Assembly (NCBI GenBank): GCA_964585575.1
Contig: CAZPEM010000149.1
Coordinates: 1-7,892, forward strand
Direction: 5' to 3'
DNA length: 7,892 nucleotides
DNA from: UBA4655 sp964585575
GTDB lineage: Bacteria > Planctomycetota > Planctomycetia > Pirellulales > UBA1268
The notes beneath the pieces were generated by a model. It ran no database searches. It worked only from the letters and a program-made list of their open reading frames with translations, and was not told the origin of the DNA. A program made the translations under genes and the position numbers. This document shows positions 1 through 5,643 of the stretch, piece after piece. Position 1 is the first letter of the stretch. The number at the start of each line of letters is the position of its first letter.

Positions 1-91
1 CCTCCACCCCGTGCCGCACGAGCGACTCGACGACGACGTCGGCACCCGTCTGAACGGTCTCAGAGGCGCGTGGTCGTGAGGCGGTGGCCAT
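1..91 (-). CDS. ilvB: Acetolactate synthase large subunit, N-terminal fragment (runs off left edge)
   Basis: Reading the minus strand from an ATG whose first base is 91 gives 30 residues, beginning MATASRPRASETVQ and continuing TGADVVVESLVRHGVE. The TGA-(D/E)-xxVESLxRxGVE pattern is the start of the thiamine-diphosphate binding domain in acetohydroxyacid synthases, which make 2-acetolactate or 2-aceto-2-hydroxybutyrate in valine, leucine and isoleucine synthesis. The short Ser/Thr/Arg-rich lead-in before it is common in this family. The start is supported by a GAGGA Shine-Dalgarno at 104-100 with 8 bases of spacing, and by an in-frame stop further upstream at 145-143. The bases between the Shine-Dalgarno and the ATG include CCTC, complementary to GAGG. 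Only about 5% of the protein is visible, so another thiamine-diphosphate decarboxylase or synthase of the same superfamily remains possible. The catalytic Glu and FAD-binding parts lie outside the window. Confidence 0.75.
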   Translation of the reverse strand, partial: MATASRPRASETVQTGADVVVESLVRHGVE

Positions 92-99
92 GGGGAGGT

Positions 100-104
100 T
101 CCTC
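100..104 (-). promoter_or_regulatory. Shine-Dalgarno of ilvB
   Basis: On the minus strand, GAGGA sits 8 bases before the ATG at 91. It fixes the start of the partial acetolactate synthase gene, for which only 30 residues are visible. Confidence 0.6.
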
Positions 105-155
105 AGGGGCTTTCGGGAGTCGGCGGAAAACTGGAATGACCCTCAAAAATACACG

Positions 156-213
156 AAAAACCCCGGCCGTGCAGCGACTCGCGGGGCGGCCGCAAAACCG
201 CCCCGCGCCGGGG
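156..213 (-). terminator. Nested GC hairpin with T5 tail: candidate terminator or attenuator before ilvB
   Basis: Two perfect nested inverted repeats are present. The outer arms are 161-167 and 207-213 (7 bp, CCCCGGC with GCCGGGG). The inner arms are 181-189 and 198-206 (9 bp, GCGGGGCGG with CCGCCCCGC) around an 8-base loop. A 13-base bulge (168-180) lies on one side. Read on the minus strand, the outer stem is followed directly by TTTTT (160-156), the layout of an intrinsic terminator. It ends 64 bases before the ilvB start. It could attenuate ilvB, or stop antisense transcription coming from the glycosyltransferase gene, which has no visible terminator of its own. No Leu/Ile/Val-rich leader peptide was seen, so classical attenuation by translation is not supported. 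Confidence 0.45.
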
Positions 214-346
214 CGAGCCGATGCCCGCGCATTCGCTTCGTTTTCGACCCTGTCCATGCTCGAACTGACCCCCAAAATCCTGGGCCGGGTATCAGCCAAG
301 CCCGCCCCGGAAGTTGGTACAACAGCGACAGCAGTGCGAGCGAGCC

Positions 347-898
347 ATGGCTGTCGAGATTACGTCGATCGCGGGATTGCTCGTCGTCCGCTGGCCCGAG
401 CATGCGGACGAGCGGGGCTTCTTTCGGCAGACCTATCAGGTTGCGGAGATTGCCGCGGCGCTGGGGCGGGAGGTCCGCCTGCTCCAGGGCAACCATTCCC
501 GATCGCAGCCCCGCGTGCTGCGGGGGTTCCACGCGGAGCCTTGGGACAAGTGCGTGTACGTCGCCCGCGGAACGGCCACCTGCGTCGTCGCCGACATCCG
601 CCCAGGCAGCGACACCTTCGGCCGCACGGCCTCGTTCCTGATCGGTGACCCGCCCGGCGAGCGAGTCCGGCTCTTCGTCGCCGAAGGCCTGTGCAACGCG
701 GTCTATTGCCATACCGAGCTGGACTACCTCAACGAGGTTTCGGCGCCCTTCGACCCCACGGGCCGTGGCGGCGTGATCTGGAACGATCCCGACCTGGCCG
801 TCACGTGGCCGGACACCGCGCCGATCCTCTCGGCCTGCGACAAGGCACTGCCGACGCTGCGGGCCCTCTGCGCGAGCCGCGGAGCCCCGCTCGGCTGA
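347..898 (+). CDS. RmlC-like sugar-nucleotide epimerase family cupin
   Basis: This 183-residue protein matches the dTDP-4-dehydrorhamnose 3,5-epimerase family along its length. Shared landmarks are DERGFF (21-26), NHSRS (49-53), VLRGFH (57-62), VADIRPGSDTFG (81-92) and WNDPDLAVTWP (145-155). Family enzymes epimerise C3 and/or C5 of 4-keto-6-deoxy sugar nucleotides. Aligned by eye to Salmonella RmlC, the catalytic His63 is His62 here and Asp170 is Asp165. The position of Tyr138 is Pro, followed by FDP where RmlC has YSP, and the usual PEGFAHGF is AEGLCNAVY. The exact rhamnose-pathway reaction is therefore doubtful; single-position epimerisation, isomerisation or a different cupin role are open. 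No rmlA, rmlB or rmlD neighbour is visible. The ATG at 347 is preferred over an in-frame TTG at 314 because family homology starts just after it; its upstream GAG (338-340) is a weak Shine-Dalgarno. The TGA ends 3 bases before the convergent glycosyltransferase stop. Confidence 0.8.
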   Translation: MAVEITSIAGLLVVRWPEHADERGFFRQTYQVAEIAAALGREVRLLQGNHSRSQPRVLRGFHAEPWDKCVYVARGTATCVVADIRPGSDTFGRTASFLIGDPPGERVRLFVAEGLCNAVYCHTELDYLNEVSAPFDPTGRGGVIWNDPDLAVTWPDTAPILSACDKALPTLRALCASRGAPLG

Positions 899-901
899 CC
901 G

Positions 902-1858
902 CTACGCTGCCCGCAGCCGTCGAAAGTCTTCCAGGGCCTGGGCGGCCTCCTGGCATTGAGCGGGCGTCAACGGCAGCGGCATCGGCGAACCATCACGGGC
1001 CGGGGCGGCCGGTTCGTCCGCGGCCACTGGCTCGAGGCCGCAGTGCCGCAAGGCATCGGTCCAGGAGGCCGTCTCCGGAACTTCGTGGACCTCGTAGAGC
1101 GAGAGCATCCGGGCCCGTACGGAGGCGTGGCGGCACAGGCCGCCCACGAACCCCGGTTCGGCGATGCGGGCAAGCCAGGGCTGTAGTTCCGCCAGCCGCT
1201 CGCAGGCATCGAAGTTCGCTCGCCGGCCGACGTGGGCGGGAAACTTGATCGCGGTGGTCGCCGCGCTGCTGGCCACCGCGAGCGTCGGGAGCCGGAAGAA
1301 CTTGGCCCACATGAAGGCGTCCGATGGACCGGTGGGGGGTGCGCACGTCCATCCCTCCGGAAGCCGGAGATAGGCCTCACGGCGGTATGCCACGTAGTTG
1401 GGCCCTGCACTCACGGGCACGCCGCGCACGATCGAGGCCCGCAGCTGCGGAGTGCCGTGGTTTATCGGCCACCATTCCGCCCTGCCGTCGTCGGCGACGC
1501 GCAGCGGCGCCTGGTTCGCCCAATCGGCGTCGCGCACGAGCTCGAGCATCCGCTCGACATGGTCCGGGGCCCAGAGGTCGTCGTCGCCCAGCTGGAGCAC
1601 GACGTCGGCGCTCGACTCCCTGATCACACGGTCACGGTAGGGCTCGCCGTAGCGTACCGACTTGGGGTGAGCCACGTAGCGGATCCGGTCGTCGCACCGG
1701 ATCACGGCCGACAGGATGGCACGCGTGCGCTCCGGCGCTCCGTCCCCGATGACAACCATCTCCCAGTCGTGAAACGTCTGGGCCCGCACGCTGGCGGTCG
1801 AGGCGAAGAGCGTCTCGGCATGGTCGAACGTCGGACAGAGGATCAGCACCGCAGCCAT
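902..1858 (-). CDS. Family 2 glycosyltransferase (GT-A fold)
   Basis: This 318-residue cytoplasmic or membrane-peripheral protein has no evident membrane segment. The N-terminus MAAVLILCPTFDHAETL is the first beta strand of the nucleotide-sugar binding domain, followed by SVRAQTFHDWEMVVIGDGA (23-41), a classic GT2 signature. QLGDDDLWAPDH (89-100) carries the acidic metal-binding DxD-type motif, with Asp92-Asp94. A later acidic segment, GPSDAFMWAKFF (177-188), may supply the catalytic base. It should transfer a sugar from a nucleotide donor; donor and acceptor cannot be read from sequence. The ATG at 1858 is chosen because homology begins there and GAGGG (1868-1864) lies 5 bases upstream. The open frame extends upstream to 2050, but that extension resembles nothing. 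The C-terminal 40 residues (Ala/Pro-rich, then a short helix) have no recognised domain. The stop is TAG, facing the epimerase-like gene 3 bases away. Confidence 0.8.
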   Translation of the reverse strand: MAAVLILCPTFDHAETLFASTASVRAQTFHDWEMVVIGDGAPERTRAILSAVIRCDDRIRYVAHPKSVRYGEPYRDRVIRESSADVVLQLGDDDLWAPDHVERMLELVRDADWANQAPLRVADDGRAEWWPINHGTPQLRASIVRGVPVSAGPNYVAYRREAYLRLPEGWTCAPPTGPSDAFMWAKFFRLPTLAVASSAATTAIKFPAHVGRRANFDACERLAELQPWLARIAEPGFVGGLCRHASVRARMLSLYEVHEVPETASWTDALRHCGLEPVAADEPAAPARDGSPMPLPLTPAQCQEAAQALEDFRRLRAA

Positions 1859-1863
1859 TCCGG

Positions 1864-1868
1864 CCCTC
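1864..1868 (-). promoter_or_regulatory. Shine-Dalgarno of the glycosyltransferase gene
   Basis: GAGGG on the minus strand lies 5 bases before the ATG at 1858. It decides that start against the longer open frame, which reaches 2050 and has no family similarity in its extension. Confidence 0.6.
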
Positions 1869-1915
1869 GTCGATTGTGAAGGGCCAAGCCGTGATCCACT
1901 CACAGGTGGCGACCC

Positions 1916-1934
1916 GATGCCCGCGGGTGGCATC
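1916..1934 (-). repeat. Short inverted repeat at the predicted 5' end of the glycosyltransferase leader
   Basis: GATGCC (1916-1921) and GGCATC (1929-1934) form a 6-bp inverted repeat with a 7-base spacer, and CCCGCGGG (1920-1927) is an 8-base palindrome overlapping it. If RNA starts near 1935 on the minus strand, this hairpin is at its extreme 5' end. In GC-rich DNA such a short repeat may be chance. Confidence 0.35.
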
Positions 1935-1941
1935 TCGAAAA

Positions 1942-1971
1942 AGACTAGCCCGGTCAATGGCACATCGACAA
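1942..1971 (-). promoter_or_regulatory. Weak candidate promoter of the glycosyltransferase gene
   Basis: On the minus strand, TTGTCG (1971-1966) and TAGTCT (1947-1942) are separated by 18 bases and would start RNA near 1935. That gives a leader of about 77 bases. Each hexamer keeps only about half of the sigma-70 consensus, so this is tentative. Confidence 0.3.
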
Positions 1972-2193
1972 CCATTTCCATTCCCCGCATCCCGAAGGCC
2001 GTTGCCGAGCCCGGCCTGTCGGCGGCGCGTTGGTGCGAATCGTCCGGCACCGGTCAGCGGCTGAGGATGTCGATCGCGGGCAACTCGTCGGGCGATGTCC
2101 CGTAGCGGCCGGAGTTGCGCCTCGGTCGCTGCCCGCTGCTTCGAGCAGGGCACGACGTCGCTGATCAAGCAGTTCGCGTCACGATTTCGACCA

Positions 2194-2221
2194 CTGGAGC
2201 CGCGACCGTGCCGGCTATACT
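2194..2221 (+). promoter_or_regulatory. Candidate mfd promoter
   Basis: TATACT (2216-2221) is a good -10 hexamer in otherwise GC-rich DNA. A poor -35 (CTGGAG, 2194-2199) lies 16 bases upstream. RNA would begin near 2228, only about 16 bases before the mfd ATG at 2244 and next to an in-frame GTG at 2229. The -10 is more convincing than the -35. Confidence 0.5.
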
Positions 2222-2243
2222 TCGCCCGGTGGATGCCACACGG

Positions 2244-5200
2244 ATGAAGCGGCTGCTCGGGCTTGCCGCGACAATTCATTCCCACAAGGGGTTCGCCGAC
2301 GTCATCGCCAGCCTCCGCGAGGGGCACGGCGGGGCGGTGGGCGGAACCTGGGGAGCGGCCTGCGCCCTTGCCACCGCCGCAATCGAGCGGGGGCTGCCTG
2401 ACGACGAGCCCAGGTCGCTCGTCGTCGTGCTGCCGCACGCGGCCGACTGCGACGCCTTCGCCGGCGACCTGGCCGTCTTCAGCGAGGCCGCCGTGGCCGT
2501 CCTGCCGGCGATCGAGTCGTTCGGCGACGACGACGCGATCGACGAGCCTGCCGTGGCGGAGAGGCTCGCGATCGTCAAGGCGCTCACGCGGCCCGGCGGG
2601 TCGCCACCGAGGATCCTGGTGACGAGCATCCAGGCCCTGCTCGCGCCGCTCGCCGACCCGCGGGAGATCGAGGAGAGCACCCGTTCGCTTCGCGTCGGCG
2701 GACGGCTCGACCCCGCCGAGCTCGCCGACTGGCTCGTCGCCCGCGGCTGGCACTCGGCCGACTCGGTCGAGGAACCGGGCACCTTCGCCCGACGCGGCGG
2801 CATCATCGATATCTTCGCGATCGACTGGGATCGGCCCGTGCGGGTGGAGCTTTTCGGCGACGAGATCGAGTCGCTCCGCACGTTCGACATCGCGAGCCAG
2901 AGGAGCGTCGCGTCGCTCGAGTCGATCGACCTCACGGCGCTCGCGGCCCGCCCCAAGCCGAGGCCCGAAGACGCCGTCGTCGGCCCGCGGAAGAGCCGGT
3001 CTCGATCGCGGGGGGGCAAGGCGGCCGTGCGGCGGACGCAGCTGTCCGACATCCTGCCCGCCGGCTCCTGGTGGGCGCTCGTGGAGCCGCTCGAACTCGC
3101 CGAAGAGGCCCGCCGCGCTTTCGAGCGGATCCGCGGCGTCGTCGAGGATGCCTCGGAGCCCGACGACGTCTTCACGCGGATCTACCGCTCGCCGTCGGTG
3201 ACGCTCTCCTGCATCGCTCCGTCGAGCCTCGAGGCCTCGGCGGAACTCTCCGTCGAGAGCGTGGAGCGGTTCACGGGCGTGCTCGACCGGGTGAGGGAGG
3301 AGCTCGAGACGGTGGGCCGCGACCAGGAGGTCTGGATCGTCTGCCCGACCGACGCGGAGATCGAACGGCTCACGGAACTGCTTCGCGACACGGCCCCCGC
3401 GAGATCGGGCCGGCTCCACTTCGCCCACGGCCACATCTCGGGGGGATTTCGGCTCGTGCCCGAGAAGCTCGCGGTCATCGGCGCCGGGGAGCTCTTCCGC
3501 CGCGAGGACGCCGCGGCGGCGAGGGCCCCGCGGCGGCGGCTCTCGCGGGCCATCGACACTTTCCTCGACCTGCACGACGGCGATTACGTCGTCCACGTCG
3601 GCCACGGCATCGGCCGCTACAAGGGGCTCAAGCTCCTCGAAAAGCAGGGACGCACGGAGGAGTTCCTCGAGATCGAGTTCGCCGAGTCGACGAAGATCTT
3701 CGTGCCCGCCTCCTGCATCGAGCTCGTGCAGAAGTACGTCGGCGGCACGAAGCTCGCCCCGAAACTCGCCAAGCTCGGCGGCAAGACCTGGGAGAAGCAG
3801 AAGCAGGCCGTCCGCGACGCCGTGGCCGACATGGCGAGCGACATGATCCGGCTCCAGGCGACCCGCGCGAGCCGCCCGGGCATCGCCTTCCCTCCGGCGA
3901 CGGCCTGGCAGCGGGAGTTCGAGGAGTCGTTTCCGTTCGACGAGACGCCCGACCAGCTCACCGCGGCCGAGGCGATCCGCGATGACATGGAGAAGCCCCG
4001 GCCGATGGATCGGCTCCTCTGCGGCGACGTCGGCTTCGGCAAGACGGAGATGGCGATGCGGGCCGCCTTCAAGGCGGTCGAGGCGGGCTACCAGGTGGCG
4101 GTGCTCGTGCCGACGACGGTGCTCGCCGAGCAGCACTGCCGCAGCTTCCAGGCGAGGTTCGCGGAGTTTCCCTTCACGATCCGGTCGCTCTCCCGGTTCT
4201 CGACGCTCCAGGAGGAGCGGGACGTGCTCGAGGGAATCCTCGCTGGCAAGGTCGACATCGTCGTCGGCACCCACCGGCTCGCGCAGAGCGACGTCGCCTT
4301 CCGCAACCTGGGGCTGCTCGTGATCGACGAGGAGCAGCGGTTCGGCGTCGACGTGAAGGAGCGGCTCAAGGCGCTGCGGGCGAGCATCGACGTGCTCACC
4401 ATGACGGCGACGCCGATTCCGCGGACGCTCCACATGTCGCTGCTGGGCATCCGCGATATCTCGAGCCTCGCGACGCCGCCGCCCGACCGCCAGCCGGTGG
4501 AGACCCGCGTGGCACGCTGGGACGATTCGCTCATCCGCGCCGCGATCGAGCGGGAGCTCGCGCGGCAGGGGCAGGTGTTCTTCGTCCACAACCGGATCCA
4601 CGACATCCATCTCGTCGCGGGCAAGCTCGCGAGAATCGTGCCGGAGGCGAGGATCGGCATCGGCCACGGCCGGCTTTCGGAGAAGGATCTCGAGGCGGTG
4701 ATGGTCGACTTCGTGGCCGGGCGGACCGACATCCTGCTGGCGACGACGATCATCGAGAGCGGCCTCGACATCCCGCGGGCCAACACGATCTTCATCGACG
4801 AGGCCGACACCTACGGCCTCGCCGACCTCCACCAGCTGCGGGGCCGCGTCGGCCGGTCGCATCACCGCGCCTACTGCTACATGCTCGTCGACGGAGGCAA
4901 GCCGCTCACGGGCACCGCCGCTCGGCGTCTCCGCGCGATCCAGGAGTTTTCGAGCATCGGCGCGGGCTTCTCGCTAGCCATGCGGGATCTCGAGATCCGG
5001 GGCGCGGGCAACCTGCTCGGCACCCAGCAGAGCGGCCACATCGCGACGGTCGGCTACGAGCTCTACTGCCGGCTGCTCGAGCAGGCGGTGCGGGGCCTCA
5101 AGGCGATGCCGCCGGCCGAGCCGCCGCCGGTGCACATCGACCTGCCAGGCGAGGCGTGGTTCCCGCGGGAGTACCTCGCCGACTTCCGTGCGAAGATCGA

Positions 5201-5609
5201 CCTCTACCGCAGGCTGTCGCGGGCGACGAAGGAGTCGGAGGTCGATGACATCGCCACGGAGTTGGCCGACCGATTCGGGCCGCCGCCGCCCGAGGTGATG
5301 CGGCTGCTCGAGTTCTCCCGGCTGCGGATCGCCGCGGCCGGCCTAGGCGTCGCGGCCATCCGCCGCCACAACGACCTGCTCATGCTCACGTTCCACCAGG
5401 GGGGCAGGGGCACGCGAAACGTGCTCGAAAGGCTCAAGGCGAAGACCGGCGGACGGCTGCGGATCGTCGACGACCGCACGGCGGCGTTGCCGCTCGACCC
5501 GGCCGACGTCGAGTCCCCAGACCGCCTCGTCGCCGCGGTCAAAACGCTGTTGATGCGGGATCGCGGTCGACCCTATAGTCCCGCCCCCGCGGCGGCGGTG
5601 ACGCCGTGA
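2244..5609 (+). CDS. mfd: Transcription-repair coupling factor Mfd
   Basis: This cytoplasmic DNA translocase (1121 residues; E. coli Mfd is 1148) removes RNA polymerase stalled at lesions and recruits UvrA for nucleotide excision repair. The N-terminal UvrB-like module has a degenerate nucleotide site (GGTWGAACAL, 33-42) and the typical RRGGIIDIF. The RNA-polymerase interaction domain, CarD-like, begins near 435 with DGDYVVHVGHGIGRYKG from 445. The RecG-like helicase follows: Walker A GDVGFGKT (594-601, Lys600), DEEQ (695-698), TATP (721-724) and QLRGRVGRS (864-872). Next come the translocation motif RRLRAIQEFSSIGAGFSLAM with GNLLGTQQSGHI, and a C-terminal autoinhibitory domain. A basic Arg/Ser/Lys tract sits at 249-264. 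ATG 2244 is preferred because upstream in-frame starts (TTG 2115, GTG 2208) precede the predicted RNA start; GTG 2229 is a close alternative. The Shine-Dalgarno is poor. The next gene begins 34 bases after the stop. Confidence 0.96.
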   Translation: MKRLLGLAATIHSHKGFADVIASLREGHGGAVGGTWGAACALATAAIERGLPDDEPRSLVVVLPHAADCDAFAGDLAVFSEAAVAVLPAIESFGDDDAIDEPAVAERLAIVKALTRPGGSPPRILVTSIQALLAPLADPREIEESTRSLRVGGRLDPAELADWLVARGWHSADSVEEPGTFARRGGIIDIFAIDWDRPVRVELFGDEIESLRTFDIASQRSVASLESIDLTALAARPKPRPEDAVVGPRKSRSRSRGGKAAVRRTQLSDILPAGSWWALVEPLELAEEARRAFERIRGVVEDASEPDDVFTRIYRSPSVTLSCIAPSSLEASAELSVESVERFTGVLDRVREELETVGRDQEVWIVCPTDAEIERLTELLRDTAPARSGRLHFAHGHISGGFRLVPEKLAVIGAGELFRREDAAAARAPRRRLSRAIDTFLDLHDGDYVVHVGHGIGRYKGLKLLEKQGRTEEFLEIEFAESTKIFVPASCIELVQKYVGGTKLAPKLAKLGGKTWEKQKQAVRDAVADMASDMIRLQATRASRPGIAFPPATAWQREFEESFPFDETPDQLTAAEAIRDDMEKPRPMDRLLCGDVGFGKTEMAMRAAFKAVEAGYQVAVLVPTTVLAEQHCRSFQARFAEFPFTIRSLSRFSTLQEERDVLEGILAGKVDIVVGTHRLAQSDVAFRNLGLLVIDEEQRFGVDVKERLKALRASIDVLTMTATPIPRTLHMSLLGIRDISSLATPPPDRQPVETRVARWDDSLIRAAIERELARQGQVFFVHNRIHDIHLVAGKLARIVPEARIGIGHGRLSEKDLEAVMVDFVAGRTDILLATTIIESGLDIPRANTIFIDEADTYGLADLHQLRGRVGRSHHRAYCYMLVDGGKPLTGTAARRLRAIQEFSSIGAGFSLAMRDLEIRGAGNLLGTQQSGHIATVGYELYCRLLEQAVRGLKAMPPAEPPPVHIDLPGEAWFPREYLADFRAKIDLYRRLSRATKESEVDDIATELADRFGPPPPEVMRLLEFSRLRIAAAGLGVAAIRRHNDLLMLTFHQGGRGTRNVLERLKAKTGGRLRIVDDRTAALPLDPADVESPDRLVAAVKTLLMRDRGRPYSPAPAAAVTP
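5550..5579 (+). promoter_or_regulatory. Candidate promoter of the parvulin-like gene, inside the end of mfd
   Basis: TTGATG (5550-5555) and TATAGT (5574-5579) are separated by 18 bases. They fall within the last codons of mfd. RNA would start near 5586, giving a leader of about 58 bases before the GTG at 5644. Both hexamers are close to the sigma-70 consensus and stand out in GC-rich coding DNA. Confidence 0.55.
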
Positions 5610-5643
5610 ACCGACGGACCGAAACCACGGAAGCCGATCGACC

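Larger units (their letters stand above)
92..346. other. Divergent intergenic region between ilvB and the epimerase-like gene
   Basis: This 255-base stretch separates a minus-strand start (91) from a plus-strand start (347), so it should carry promoters for both. The strongest feature is the nested inverted repeat at 161-213, listed separately. On the minus strand an AT-rich patch gives a weak -10 candidate TATTTT (151-146), with only a poor -35 (CTGCAC, 174-169) at 17 bases. On the plus strand the best I can find is CTGACC (265-270) and TATCAG (290-295) with 19 bases between them, which is not convincing. Open frames crossing this region on both strands look like high-GC artefacts: they match no family I recognise and overlap the better-supported genes. 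Confidence 0.6.
1859..2243. other. Divergent intergenic region between the glycosyltransferase gene and mfd
   Basis: These 385 bases separate two divergent starts. They contain a candidate promoter for each direction (listed separately) and a small palindromic element at 1916-1934. I found no gene I would defend. Short open frames on the plus strand (1876-2064 and 1917-2105) encode low-complexity peptides without family features. A minus-strand frame without a start (2164-2054) ends in a plausible-looking but unrecognised peptide, RYGTSPDELPAIDILSR. The central part, about 1990-2210, has no other structure I can name. Confidence 0.6.

Noticed and set aside
60..299. Minus-strand 79-codon frame across the ilvB upstream region, considered as a leader peptide
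   Set aside because: It is in a different frame from ilvB, spans the hairpin, and shows no Leu/Ile/Val run expected of an attenuation leader.
70..648. Two overlapping plus-strand open frames (70-648 and 84-641)
   Set aside because: They are Arg/Pro/Ala-rich frames overlapping the epimerase-like gene, which has clear family motifs in its own frame.
1917..2105. Small plus-strand open frame of 62 codons
   Set aside because: No Shine-Dalgarno, no recognisable features, and it overlaps the predicted promoter and leader of the divergent glycosyltransferase gene.
2054..2164. Minus-strand fragment ending RYGTSPDELPAIDILSR, possibly a gene remnant
   Set aside because: The peptide looks protein-like, but the frame has no start codon and is closed by a stop at 2167-2165. 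I could not assign it to a family, so I do not call a pseudogene.
2115..2243. N-terminal extension of Mfd from TTG 2115
   Set aside because: The extension has no family similarity and precedes the predicted RNA start at about 2228; homology to Mfd begins only after ATG 2244.
1632..4865. Minus-strand open frame of 1077 codons opposite mfd
   Set aside because: It is the antisense shadow of a GC-rich gene: extremely Arg/Asp/Glu/Leu-rich, low complexity, no family features, while mfd on the other strand has every expected motif.
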